Of a DNA stretch of 15,991 nucleotides, positions 1 to 7,787 are shown one piece after another. Within the stretch, counting starts at the first letter, position 1; the number at the start of each line of letters is the position of its first letter. The stretch comes from Rhodoferax sp. (GTDB lineage: Bacteria; Pseudomonadota; Gammaproteobacteria; Burkholderiales; Burkholderiaceae_C). The DNA lies in the NCBI GenBank assembly GCA_029946045.1, contig JAQSDS010000405.1, positions 1 through 15,991 on the forward strand, read 5' to 3'. Both the position numbers and the translations under genes were made by a program. A model generated the notes under the pieces. It made no database searches. It was not told the DNA's origin and saw nothing but the letters and a program-made list of their open reading frames with translations.

Positions 1-502
1 TGCCGACAATGCCGCCCTTGGAGGCGCTGTAGGCGGCCTGGCCGATCTGGCCGTCAAAGGCCGCCACTGAAGCGGTGGAGATCAGCACGCCGCGCTCGCC
101 CGTGGACTCGGGCGCATTTCGGCTCATGGCGTCCGCGCTCAGGCGGATCATGTTGAAGCTGCCGATCAGGTTGACGCTGATGCATTTGCTGAACAGGGCC
201 AGGGCGTGCGGGCCGGTTTTACCCATGGTTTTCTCGGCCGGTGCGATGCCCGCGCAGTTCACCAGGCCCATCAATTTGCCCAGGCCTGTGGCGCGCGCTA
301 CCGCAGCTTGGGCATCAGATTCGCTGCTGACATCACATTTAACAAACGCGCCGCCAATTTCCCTGGCAACCGCTTCTCCTTTGTCGACCTGCATGTCTGC
401 AATGACTACCGTGCCGCCTTTGCTGGCCAGCATGCGGGCCGTGCCCTCGCCCAGTCCTGAGGCGCCACCGGTGACGATGAATACTTTGCCTGCAATTTCC
501 AT
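1..502 (-). CDS. Short-chain dehydrogenase/reductase, 3-hydroxyacyl-CoA dehydrogenase (HSD10)-like, 3' end cut by window
   Basis: NAD(H)-dependent oxidoreductase of the classical SDR family, cytoplasmic. The 167 codons visible begin MEIAGKVFIVTGG. They contain the cofactor motif TGGASGLG (residues 11-18), an acidic residue ending the second strand (D36), the VNCAG motif (82-86), N111, S145 and the catalytic pair Y158/K162 in YSASK. The segment GQIGQAAYSASKGG and the overall order resemble type II 3-hydroxyacyl-CoA dehydrogenases (HSD17B10-like), which oxidise 3-hydroxyacyl-CoA in fatty-acid or branched-chain amino-acid breakdown. That substrate is inferred from resemblance only. The ATG at 502-500 is preceded by GGAGA about 5 bases upstream, which supports this start. 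The remaining roughly 85-90 residues lie left of the window. An ACGT-rich palindrome sits just upstream and may control the gene. Confidence 0.9.
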   Translation of the reverse strand, partial: MEIAGKVFIVTGGASGLGEGTARMLASKGGTVVIADMQVDKGEAVAREIGGAFVKCDVSSESDAQAAVARATGLGKLMGLVNCAGIAPAEKTMGKTGPHALALFSKCISVNLIGSFNMIRLSADAMSRNAPESTGERGVLISTASVAAFDGQIGQAAYSASKGGIVG

Positions 503-521
503 GGGTTTCTCCAAAAGTTTA

Positions 522-543
522 TTGACGTGAACGTAAACGTCAA
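522..543 (-). promoter_or_regulatory. ACGT-repeat palindrome, probable regulator binding site before the dehydrogenase
   Basis: A 22-bp imperfect palindrome: outer arms TTGACGT (522-528) and ACGTCAA (537-543), with a central ACGT at 531-534. Nine of eleven base pairs match. The three ACGT cores are spaced 6 bases apart. It lies 20-41 bases upstream of the dehydrogenase start, and its TTGACG on the minus strand (543-538) could also serve as a -35, with a TAAACT-like -10 at 521-516 after a 16-bp spacer. From memory, TTGACGT/ACGTCAA-type sites are typical of LiuR, the MerR-family regulator of branched-chain amino-acid and fatty-acid catabolism in proteobacteria. That assignment is an inference. 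Confidence 0.6.
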
Positions 544-636
544 TTATGGCGCACGCATCAGCTGCGAATTTTCGGTTTCGGCCCCTCAGGATGGCGCAAT
601 ATTGCGGCTATACTCTCGTTCTCTTTTGAGACCCTT

Positions 637-713
637 AGGCGCGTAGCTCAGCTGGTTAGAGCACCACCTTGACATGGTGGGGGTCGTTGGTTCGAGTCCA
701 ATCGCGCCTACCA
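637..713 (+). tRNA. tRNA-Val (anticodon GAC)
   Basis: Complete cloverleaf. Acceptor 637-643 (AGGCGCG) pairs with 703-709, D stem GCTC/GAGC is at 646-649 and 659-662, anticodon stem CCACC/GGTGG is at 664-668 and 676-680, and the loop TTGACAT has anticodon GAC at 671-673. The T arm is GTTGG/CCAAT around TTCGAGT (686-702), followed by discriminator A710 and an encoded CCA (711-713). The gene reads valine codons GUC/GUU. A TATACT -10-like hexamer lies at 609-614 and would start transcription shortly before the tRNA; no good -35 is evident. A hairpin with a T-run follows at 731-763. Confidence 0.96.
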
Positions 714-730
714 GATTTGGTAGAAAAATC

Positions 731-763
731 AAGCACTTAGCGGCAACGCCAAGTGCTTTTTTT
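731..763 (+). terminator. Rho-independent terminator of tRNA-Val, probably also used by the convergent tRNA-Gly
   Basis: The stem arm AAGCACTT (731-738) pairs with AAGTGCTT (751-758) across a short, partly paired loop. The T-run at 757-763 follows on the plus strand. On the minus strand the same stem is followed by GATTTTT, so it could also stop transcription arriving from tRNA-Gly. It lies 17 bases after the CCA end of tRNA-Val. Confidence 0.85.
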
Positions 764-826
764 GTGCCCGTTCGCAGGCCATGCACATGGCTTGAGGGCC
801 ATGGCAACTGATGGGGGAATGGGGGT

Positions 827-900
827 TGGAGCGGGTGATGGGAATCGAACCCACGCTATTTGCTTGGGAAGCAAAAGTTCTACCATTGAACTACACCCGC
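827..900 (-). tRNA. tRNA-Gly (anticodon CCC)
   Basis: Complete cloverleaf on the minus strand. Acceptor GCGGGTG (900-894) pairs with CACCCGC (837-831). The D stem is GTTC/GAAC. The anticodon stem is TTTGC/GCAAA around loop TTCCCAA (870-864), giving anticodon CCC at 868-866. The T arm is GTGGG/CCCAT around TTCGATT, followed by discriminator T830 and an encoded CCA (829-827). It reads the glycine codon GGG. It is convergent with tRNA-Val and lies about 150 bases downstream of the TolC-family gene on the same strand. AT-rich TATAAA hexamers at 933-928 and 921-916 are possible -10 elements, but neither has a convincing -35. Confidence 0.96.
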
Positions 901-905
901 GTTTT

Positions 906-928
906 AAGTCGTTGATTTATAACGACTT
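906..928. repeat. 8-bp inverted repeat upstream of tRNA-Gly
   Basis: Perfect arms AAGTCGTT (906-913) and AACGACTT (921-928) enclose a 7-base AT-rich loop, ending 5 bases before the tRNA-Gly 5' end. On the plus strand the second arm runs into TTTT, so it is weakly terminator-like in that direction, but no plus-strand gene needs it. On the minus strand no T-run follows. A TATAAA -10-like element overlaps the loop and second arm (921-916), so the hairpin may overlap the tRNA promoter or leader. Its function is unknown. Confidence 0.5.
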
Positions 929-1050
929 TTATAAGAAAAACTACACGTTGGGTCGCTTCGTGTGGCGGATTTTACTCTTAAAATTTTCAGCCTAACCCTA
1001 GACGCCTGGCGGTCACACCTCGCCATGTGCAACGCCTGATTCGGGCCAGT

Positions 1051-2367
1051 TTATTTCACCAGCAGCGCACTCACCGCGTTCAGGTCATCCGCCTTGAGCG
1101 TGCCATTGGCCTGGCGCAGTTTCAGGCCACCCAGCAACACGTCGTAGCGCGCCTTGGCCAGCTTGGCTTTGGTGTCAAACAGCGCAGTCTGGGCGTTGAG
1201 CACGTCAATGTTGATGCGCACGCCGACCTCATAGCCCAATTTGGTAGCGTCAAGTGCGCTTTGGCTGGAGGCCTCGGCGGCTTCAAGCGCCTTGACCTGG
1301 CCCAGTCCCGATTCGACACCAAAAAAGGCGGTGCGGGTGGCTTGGGCCACACCCCGTTTGGCGGCTTCCAGGTCGCTGCGGGCCTTGTCTTCAAGCGACA
1401 GGGTTTCCTTGATGCGGTTTTGAATGGCGTAGCCGGCAAACAGCGGCAGGTTAAAGCTCAAGCCGACTTGCGCCACGTTGGTGCGGTAGTCCAGCGCGGT
1501 GCTGGACGAGCCATTGTTTTTGGTAACGTTGTAGCTGCCTGTCAGGTCCAGCGTGGGCTTGTTGCCCGCCTGGGCTTTTTGGGTTTCGAGCTGGGCCACA
1601 TCCAGGCTCAGCTGGGCTTGGCGTATGGCCGGGCTCATTTCCTCTGACTGCGCCACCCAGCGTGTCACGTCAGCGGGTGTCACGGGGGCCATGACCAAGG
1701 GCACCGCCAGCGGCTTGGGCGCAGCGTCTGTTTTGCCAGTGAGTTGGTCAAGCGCGACTTTTTTCACGCGCAAGTCGTTTTCTGCTGCTATTTCTTGCGC
1801 CAGCACCAGGTCATAACGCGCCTGTGCTTCGCGGGTGTCGGTGATGGTGGCGGTGCCGACCTCGAAATTTCGCTTGGCGGACGCCAGTTGTTCGGACACG
1901 GCAGACTTTTGGGCTCTGACAAAGTTCAGGCTGTCACCGGCGGTGAGGACGTCAAAGTAGGCTTGGCTGACACGAACGATAAGGTCCTGGTCGGCGGCCT
2001 GCAATTGCGCCAGCGCGACGTCGGCCGACTTTTTACCCTGCGCAGCCGTGGCGACATTGGCCGGGCGGTACAAGGGCTGGCTGGCGCTCAGGGTGGCGCT
2101 TTGGTTGCCGAAGCTGCGCTCGAAAGTTGCGATATCGCTGTCGATGTTGCTGCGGTTCACACCCATGGCCAGGTTGGCACTGGGCAACAGTCCAGCCTTG
2201 GCTTGCTCGGCCTTGGACAGGTTGGCCTCATAGAACGACTTGGCTGACTGGTAGCTGGCGTCAAAGCTGCGGGCAGCGTCATAGAGCTCCACCAGACTTT
2301 GGGCCTGTGCAGGCAGCACGAAGGCGGCAGTCAGAGCCAGAGCAAGGGGGAGTTGACGCAAGTTCAT
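1051..2367 (-). CDS. tolC: TolC-family outer-membrane efflux/secretion channel
   Basis: Outer-membrane factor that forms the exit duct of tripartite efflux pumps or type I secretion systems. The 438-residue product starts with a Sec signal peptide (MNLRQLPLALALTAAFVLPAQA, about residues 1-22, with an AQA cleavage site) and then SLVELYDAARSFDASYQSA, the usual TolC opening. Two repeats rich in Ala/Gln helices follow, as expected for the periplasmic barrel. No lipobox is present, unlike the OprM-type channel at 12777-14250. I chose M at 2367 because the signal peptide begins there; the reading frame runs 64 codons further upstream but that stretch does not resemble a protein N-terminus and covers the end of the rhodanese gene. 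The ribosome site is weak. The gene is last in a six-gene run and the likely partner of the RND pump upstream. The family call is firm; the exact transporter partner is inferred. Confidence 0.9.
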   Translation of the reverse strand: MNLRQLPLALALTAAFVLPAQAQSLVELYDAARSFDASYQSAKSFYEANLSKAEQAKAGLLPSANLAMGVNRSNIDSDIATFERSFGNQSATLSASQPLYRPANVATAAQGKKSADVALAQLQAADQDLIVRVSQAYFDVLTAGDSLNFVRAQKSAVSEQLASAKRNFEVGTATITDTREAQARYDLVLAQEIAAENDLRVKKVALDQLTGKTDAAPKPLAVPLVMAPVTPADVTRWVAQSEEMSPAIRQAQLSLDVAQLETQKAQAGNKPTLDLTGSYNVTKNNGSSSTALDYRTNVAQVGLSFNLPLFAGYAIQNRIKETLSLEDKARSDLEAAKRGVAQATRTAFFGVESGLGQVKALEAAEASSQSALDATKLGYEVGVRINIDVLNAQTALFDTKAKLAKARYDVLLGGLKLRQANGTLKADDLNAVSALLVK

Positions 2368-2426
2368 GATGGTGTGCCTAAGTTGAGGTGCCAATAAGGG
2401 GGCTGAATGGTCCGGGTAGCGCTGAA

Positions 2427-2768
2427 TCAGTAACGTGGCACGCTGGGGTCCACTTCGGAAGACCAGGCGTTGATGCCACCCGACACGTTGGCCACGTGCT
2501 GGAAGCCACGGGCTTTCAAGAAATTTGCCACTTGCATGCTGCGCGCGCCATGGTGGCACAGGCAGGCCACGGGTTGATTGGGGTCGAGCTCATTCAGGCG
2601 CGGTGGGATCACGCCCATGGGAATGGTAATGAGCTCAAAGCCGTCGGCCTTGATGCTTGCGGTGCGCAGTTCGTGGGGCTCGCGAACGTCAAGCACCACC
2701 GGGTTGCCGTGACCACGCACGGCATCAAGCCAGTCTTTGAGTTGAATCGGGCGGACCTGTGTGACCAT
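2427..2768 (-). CDS. Single-domain rhodanese-like sulfurtransferase
   Basis: Small cytoplasmic protein of 113 residues forming one rhodanese domain, starting MVTQVRPIQLKDWL. It has the CH2A-like DVREPHE motif (28-34), the active-site loop C71-H-H-G-A-R-S with the persulfide-forming cysteine C71, and a C-terminal NVSGGINAW segment (94-102) typical of the family (compare GlpE). Single-domain rhodaneses transfer sulfane sulfur from thiosulfate or persulfides to acceptors; the physiological donor here is unknown. The start at 2768 lies 2 bases after the stop of the methyltransferase-like gene, so it is probably translationally coupled. A longer reading from 2831 would overlap that gene by about 60 bases and adds no domain. 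The TolC-family gene follows after 59 bases. Confidence 0.9.
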   Translation of the reverse strand: MVTQVRPIQLKDWLDAVRGHGNPVVLDVREPHELRTASIKADGFELITIPMGVIPPRLNELDPNQPVACLCHHGARSMQVANFLKARGFQHVANVSGGINAWSSEVDPSVPRY

Positions 2769-2770
2769 GT

Positions 2771-3433
2771 TTAAAACTTGAAGGCGCTGGGTTGCGGGAA
2801 GTTGAGCAAACGGGGAGCGTTGTCGTCCCATTTGTCGACCGAGGTGAAGTTGGTTTCGCTGGTGCGCGTGATGACCTGGGCGTGCATGATGGGTTCTTCA
2901 CCCACGATGCCAACCAAACGGCCGCCGACCTTGAGCAAATTCAGCAGGGACTGCGGCACCTCAGCGACCGAGCCACCGAGCAAGATGACGTCAAATGGCG
3001 CTTCAGCGGGGGTTCCTTTGGCACCATCCACTTCACGCACCTCGGCGTTGTGAATACCCGCGCGTTGCAGGTTAGCGCGCGCCAAATCGGCAATTTCAGG
3101 GTTGATTTCCAGCGAGATCACGCGTTGCGCCTGGTGTGCCAACAGCGCCGTCATGTAGCCTGAGCCGGTGCCAATTTCCAGCACTTTGTCGGTGGCCTTG
3201 ACGGCTGCGTCCTGCAGTAAACGGGCCTCAACCCGGGGGGGCAGCATGCTCTGGCCGGCAGGCAGCGGGATGGCCATGTCGACAAACGCCAGGGACTTTT
3301 GCGCCAGCGGCACAAAGTCTTCGCGCTTGACGCTGGCCAGCAGGTCCAGTACTGCAGCATCAGACACATCCCAGGGACGAATTTGTTGCTCGATCATGTA
3401 ATAGCGGGCCTGTTCCACGTTCTGCAAGTTCAT
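2771..3433 (-). CDS. Protein-L-isoaspartate O-methyltransferase-like SAM-dependent methyltransferase (divergent)
   Basis: Class I SAM-dependent methyltransferase of 220 residues in the protein-isoaspartate methyltransferase (Pcm) family. It shows the Pcm-type N-terminus with VKREDFVP (35-42), SAM motif I VLEIGTGSGY (84-93), an acidic strand end in ISLEINPE (106-113) and post-motif segments VDGAKG and LLKVGGRLVGIVGE. Canonical Pcm enzymes carry a GQTIS(Q/A)P substrate loop; here the same place reads GQSMLPP (60-66), so the conserved Ser is replaced by Leu. Repair of isoaspartyl residues is therefore uncertain. Start 3433 has an AGGAG site 7 bases upstream. The gene lies 40 bases after the RND permease and 2 bases before the rhodanese. 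As I recall, pcm-like/rhodanese/tolC is a recurring order in Burkholderiales. Confidence 0.85.
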   Translation of the reverse strand: MNLQNVEQARYYMIEQQIRPWDVSDAAVLDLLASVKREDFVPLAQKSLAFVDMAIPLPAGQSMLPPRVEARLLQDAAVKATDKVLEIGTGSGYMTALLAHQAQRVISLEINPEIADLARANLQRAGIHNAEVREVDGAKGTPAEAPFDVILLGGSVAEVPQSLLNLLKVGGRLVGIVGEEPIMHAQVITRTSETNFTSVDKWDDNAPRLLNFPQPSAFKF

Positions 3434-3473
3434 TTTGGTACTCCTGGGGGTATATTAACGGAATCTTTTCATT

Positions 3474-6400
3474 TTAGCTGTTGGCGTTGTCAATAGCTTT
3501 GTTTTGGTTGTCTTTTGGGACTGTCTTGCGCCAAAATTTGCGCAGCCATTGCGCCAAATCATCCATGTAGCAGTAAACCACCGGCACCACCACCAGCGTC
3601 AGCAGCGACGAGGTGATCACGCCGCCAATGACTGCCTGCCCCATGGGTGCCCGCATTTCAGAGCCCTCAGACAAGGCAAAGGCCAGTGGCAACATGCCAA
3701 AAATCATGGCCAGCGTGGTCATCAGAATGGGACGCAGACGTACTTTGGCGGCCATGAGCAGGGCATCGTGGCGGTTCATGCCGTCCTCGCGCGCCCGAAT
3801 AGCAAAGTCCACCAGCAAAATGGCGGTCTTGGTCACCAGGCCCATCAACATCACCACGCCGATCACCGAAAACATCGACAAGGTCGAGTCAAACAGCATC
3901 AGCGCCAACACCACGCCAATCAGCGTCAAAGGCAGTGCTGTCATGAGCGCCAGCGGCTGAAAAAAGCTTTTGAACTGGCTGGCCAGAATCATGTAAATGA
4001 AGATCACGGCCAGAGCCAGCGCAGACAGGGCGTAGCCAAAAGCCTCGGCCATGTCCTTGACCGAGCCACTGAACTTGTAGCCGTAACCGGGCGGCATGGC
4101 AATGCTGTCCATCGCCGTCTTGATGTCAGCCGAGACTTGGCCGGCCGAGCGTCCCGACACGTTGCCGGTGACAGCCACTTCGCGCGTCAGGTCGCGCCGG
4201 TTGATCTGGTTGCTGCCGGTGGATTCGATCACGCTGGCCACCTGGTCAAGCCGTACCAGGCGGGCGCTACCGTCTGCCTGGGTTCCTACCGTGAAGGGCA
4301 GGGCGCTCAGGTCCTGGGGCTGATTGCGCGATTGGGGCGACAGGCGTACGTTAACGTCATAGGTCTGGTCGTCCGGTGCGCGCCAGTTGCCCACCGTCTG
4401 ACCTGCCACCAGCGTGCGCAGGCTGCTGCCGATTTGCGCCACGCTCAGACCCAGGTCAGAAGCCACGTCGCGGCGCACCTGCACGTCCAGGGTCGGCTTG
4501 TCGGGTTTCAGCGTTGAGTCCAGGTCCACCAGCCCGGGCACGGTGCGGATTTTTTCCAGCGCCAGCGCGTTCAGGCGTGACAGTTCGGCCATGTCTGCAC
4601 CCTGTATGGAAAAGGCGATCTGCTTTTGACCGCCTACCGGATCAAGCAGTCCGACGTGGGTAACGCTGATGCCCGGTACCTCGCGCAGGCGCTGGCGCAG
4701 CGCGGTTGACATGTCGTCGACGCTGAGCTTGCGCTGCTTGCGGTCCACCAGCCGGATGTAGATGCTGGCGTACATCTTGCCTTGGGCGTTGCCGGTGTTG
4801 ATGGTCGTCAGGGTGTAATTGACCTCGGGGAACGTGCGAATGATGCCTTCGACCTGGCGCGCCCGTGCCTCAGTGACTTCCAGCGACGAGCCCACCGGGG
4901 TGTTGAAGCTGAGGTTGGTCTCGGAAAAATCCGACTTGGGGACAAACTCGGTGCCCAACAGCGGCACCATGAAAACGCTGCTGACAAAAATCACCAGCGC
5001 CACAGCGACTGTGCTGAGTTTGTGGTCCAGCGCCCAGCGCAGAATAGCCTGGTAGGCGTCAACCATCGCATCGGTGCCCTGGTCAAACAAAGCCGTGACA
5101 CGGCCAATGGTTTTGTCATAGAGCGTGCGCGGGGCGTGGTGCTTGCCGTGTGCTTCGATGCTGGGGTCGTGCCAAATGCTTGACAGCATGGGGTCGAGTG
5201 TGAAGCTGACAAACATTGAAATCAGCACCGCCGCCACAATGGTCAGACCGAATTCATGGAAGAACTTGCCGATGATGCCGCCCATGAAGCCAATCGGCAG
5301 AAACACTGCCACGATCGACAGGGTGGTGGCCAGCACGGCCAAGCCAATTTCAGCGGTGCCGTCCATCGACGCGTCAAATGGTCGCTTGCCCATTTGCACA
5401 TGGCGCACAATGTTTTCGCGCACCACAATGGCGTCGTCGATCAATAGACCGACGCACAGGCTCAGTGCCATCATGGTGATCATGTTGATGGTAAAGCCCA
5501 GCAGGTTCATGAAGAAAAACGTGCCGATGAGGGCAATTGGCAGCGTCAGGCCGGTGATGACGGTGGAGCGCCAGGAGTTCAAAAACAAGAAAACGATCAG
5601 CACGGTCAGCAGCGCGCCTTCAAACAGGGTTTGCCGCACATTCGACACAGACACACGAATTTGCCGCGAGCCATCGGTGATTTGTGTCAGCTTGACACCG
5701 GGGGGCAATTGCTGTTGCAGCTCCGCCAGGGTCTTGTTCAAGCCGTCAACCACGGCAATGGTGTTTTCGTCTTGCGACTTTTGCACATTCAGCAGCAGGG
5801 TACGCTGGCCGTTGTAGAGCGCCAGGCTCTCGATTTCCTGGGCGCCGTCCCGCACCGTGGCGACCTGGTCGACCCGCACCGGGGCACCATTTTTGCGCGT
5901 GATGATGATGCGGCCAAAGTCCTCGGGGCGCTGCATGCGCGCGGCGATCTGGATCACCCGGTCTTGCGCGCTGGAGCGAATGCTGCCCACCGGATAGTCC
6001 TGGTTTTCGTTGCGCACGGCTGCGGCCACCTGTTCGGGGCTGATGCCGTAGGCGGCCAGGGCCTGCGGGTCCAGGTAAATATTGATCTCTCGCAGGCTGG
6101 CACCCACAAGCGCCACAGAACCCACGCCGCGCACGTTCTCAAGGCGCTTTTTCAGCGTCTGCTCGGCCCAGTTGGTGAGTTCGACCGCGTTGAGCGATGC
6201 GTTGGTGCTGGCGTCGGGCAACACCGCCACCGACCAGATGGCACGGCTGGCGGGGTCAAAGCGCAGCACGCGCGGCTCCTTGACTTCGTCACGCAGTGTG
6301 GCGCGAATGGCGGCTACTTTTTCACGCACATCGTCAGCGGCTTTGCGACCATCTATGTGCAGACCAAATTCGATGATGACCACCGACTGGCTCTCGTAGG

Positions 6401-6650
6401 AGCGCGACGTCAGGGCGTTGATGCCGGCAATGGAGTTGACGCCCTCTTCGATTTTTTTGGTGACTTCGCTCTCGACAATCTCGGGTGAGGCACCGGGGTA
6501 GTTCGTGCTGATCACCACCACCGGAAAATCAATGTTGGGAAACTGGTCCACCTGCAGGCGCTGCATGGAAAACAGCCCCAATACCACCAGGGCCAGCATG
6601 ACCATGGTGGCAAATACCGGGTTGTGAAGGCTAACGCGGGTGAACCACAT
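3474..6650 (-). CDS. RND efflux pump permease (HAE-1 type, AcrB superfamily)
   Basis: Inner-membrane proton/drug antiporter of 1058 residues, full length for the family (AcrB is 1049). It has the N-terminal TM1 (about 10-30), a first large periplasmic loop (about 35-335), TM2-6 (about 340-490), TM7 (about 545-563), a second periplasmic loop (about 565-870) and TM8-12 (about 872-1027). The proton-relay residues are present: D405-D406 in CVGLLIDDAIVV (TM4) and K941 in GLVTKTAIL (TM10). The sequence is clearly different from the AcrB-like half-permease at the right edge (GLVTKTAIL against GLSAKNAIL), so it is a separate subtype. Its ATG directly follows the adaptor stop (6651), with AGGA inside the adaptor end as ribosome site, so the two are coupled. 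Substrates cannot be read from sequence. Confidence 0.95.
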   Translation of the reverse strand: MWFTRVSLHNPVFATMVMLALVVLGLFSMQRLQVDQFPNIDFPVVVISTNYPGASPEIVESEVTKKIEEGVNSIAGINALTSRSYESQSVVIIEFGLHIDGRKAADDVREKVAAIRATLRDEVKEPRVLRFDPASRAIWSVAVLPDASTNASLNAVELTNWAEQTLKKRLENVRGVGSVALVGASLREINIYLDPQALAAYGISPEQVAAAVRNENQDYPVGSIRSSAQDRVIQIAARMQRPEDFGRIIITRKNGAPVRVDQVATVRDGAQEIESLALYNGQRTLLLNVQKSQDENTIAVVDGLNKTLAELQQQLPPGVKLTQITDGSRQIRVSVSNVRQTLFEGALLTVLIVFLFLNSWRSTVITGLTLPIALIGTFFFMNLLGFTINMITMMALSLCVGLLIDDAIVVRENIVRHVQMGKRPFDASMDGTAEIGLAVLATTLSIVAVFLPIGFMGGIIGKFFHEFGLTIVAAVLISMFVSFTLDPMLSSIWHDPSIEAHGKHHAPRTLYDKTIGRVTALFDQGTDAMVDAYQAILRWALDHKLSTVAVALVIFVSSVFMVPLLGTEFVPKSDFSETNLSFNTPVGSSLEVTEARARQVEGIIRTFPEVNYTLTTINTGNAQGKMYASIYIRLVDRKQRKLSVDDMSTALRQRLREVPGISVTHVGLLDPVGGQKQIAFSIQGADMAELSRLNALALEKIRTVPGLVDLDSTLKPDKPTLDVQVRRDVASDLGLSVAQIGSSLRTLVAGQTVGNWRAPDDQTYDVNVRLSPQSRNQPQDLSALPFTVGTQADGSARLVRLDQVASVIESTGSNQINRRDLTREVAVTGNVSGRSAGQVSADIKTAMDSIAMPPGYGYKFSGSVKDMAEAFGYALSALALAVIFIYMILASQFKSFFQPLALMTALPLTLIGVVLALMLFDSTLSMFSVIGVVMLMGLVTKTAILLVDFAIRAREDGMNRHDALLMAAKVRLRPILMTTLAMIFGMLPLAFALSEGSEMRAPMGQAVIGGVITSSLLTLVVVPVVYCYMDDLAQWLRKFWRKTVPKDNQNKAIDNANS

Positions 6651-7787
6651 TTATTGGGGTCCTTGCGCAGTGCTTGTGACCAGTGTGCCTACCCGCAAGC
6701 TGCCCACAGCACCATCAATCACCATGCTGCCTTCGGGTACACCGGTCACGGCCACCATGGCCACGCCCGCCAGGTCACCGCGAAGACCCGGTGTCACATT
6801 CACATGCTGTACCTGGTTCTGACTGACCCGTTGCACATAGGCTTGCGGCTTGTCGGTGCGCACGGCGCTCAGCGGCAGGGCCAGGGTTTTGACGACCCCC
6901 ACGTTCAGGCGGCCTTGGGCAAACAGGCCATGGCGTAACTGGCCATCGGTCGCCAGCGCCAGATAAACCAGCACAGCTCGGCTGCCCACGGAGGCGCCGG
7001 GGTTGATGCGCAGCACTTTGGCGTGGATGACCTGGTTGGTTCCATCCAGTGTCAGCAGGGCGCTTTGCCCCACTTTGACCTGCAGCGAATCTGCCGTATT
7101 CAAGCTGGCTTCCAATTCAAGTTGCCGGTTGTCAAGGATCTCCAAAATGCGGGCTTCTACCGCCACGCGTTCGCCCGTCTGCGCCAGGCGTTGGGAGACC
7201 TGCCCGGAAATGGGCGCCCGCAACACCGTGTCGTCGAGCGCTTTGGCGGCCAGATCGGCCCCTGATTGCGCCGCCTGGTAACTGGCCTGGGCCGCGTCCA
7301 GCGTGGCCTGTGAGGACGCCAGTGCGGTACTGGAGATAAACCCTTGCGCCACCAGCGCCCGGTTGTTGTCAAAATTGCGCTGGGCCATGGTCACCTGGGC
7401 TTTGGCCGCTGCTGCTTGCTGGCGGGCCTGGCGCACGCGGGCCTCGGATTCGGTGGGGTCAATGCGGGCCAGCACCTGCCCAGCACGCACGGTGTCACCT
7501 TCACGCACGGTCAGATCCCGCAATTCACCAGCGACGCGGGCCTTGAGCAGTGCCGTATTGACCGCCTTGATAGGCCCGGAGATCAGCACGGTTTGCTGTA
7601 ATTCATGGGTTTTGACCTGCACCAGGTCGCTCGCAGCCAAAGCGATGCTGACTTGTGATTTTTGCGCAAGCTGTTGTGTGTCAAGGGGAGCTTGCCGGGT
7701 CTGACGCGCCGACAGGGTGCGCAACGCGCCGGCGACCAGCAAGGCCGCAATCAGGCCGGCCAACGTCCATTTCATCCAGGGTTTCAT
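6651..7787 (-). CDS. RND efflux periplasmic adaptor (HlyD/AcrA family membrane fusion protein)
   Basis: Adaptor that links the RND permease to an outer-membrane channel. The 378 residues begin with an uncleaved-looking membrane anchor (WTLAGLIAALLVAGAL, about 7-22) and no lipobox Cys, unlike AcrA. Order of domains: first lipoyl half (VREGDTVRAGQVLARIDP, about 94-111), an Ala/Gln-rich alpha-hairpin (about 112-187), second lipoyl half (LRAPISGQVSQRLAQTGERV, 189-208), beta-barrel (about 215-300) and membrane-proximal domain (about 300-365). I chose the start at 7787 because its ATG overlaps the repressor stop as ATGA, with GGAG upstream; the frame also extends to 7835 but that would overlap the repressor by about 50 bases and places the anchor internally. 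It is followed immediately by the permease. Confidence 0.93.
   Translation of the reverse strand: MKPWMKWTLAGLIAALLVAGALRTLSARQTRQAPLDTQQLAQKSQVSIALAASDLVQVKTHELQQTVLISGPIKAVNTALLKARVAGELRDLTVREGDTVRAGQVLARIDPTESEARVRQARQQAAAAKAQVTMAQRNFDNNRALVAQGFISSTALASSQATLDAAQASYQAAQSGADLAAKALDDTVLRAPISGQVSQRLAQTGERVAVEARILEILDNRQLELEASLNTADSLQVKVGQSALLTLDGTNQVIHAKVLRINPGASVGSRAVLVYLALATDGQLRHGLFAQGRLNVGVVKTLALPLSAVRTDKPQAYVQRVSQNQVQHVNVTPGLRGDLAGVAMVAVTGVPEGSMVIDGAVGSLRVGTLVTSTAQGPQ

Noticed and set aside
2368..2559. 64-codon upstream extension of the TolC-family protein
   Set aside because: It would place the signal peptide inside the protein and overlap the rhodanese gene.
3504..4517. Open frames on the plus strand opposite the RND permease, also at 5125-5817 and 5631-6488
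   Set aside because: Composition (His/Gln/Arg-rich) and exact antisense position mark them as shadows of the permease gene.
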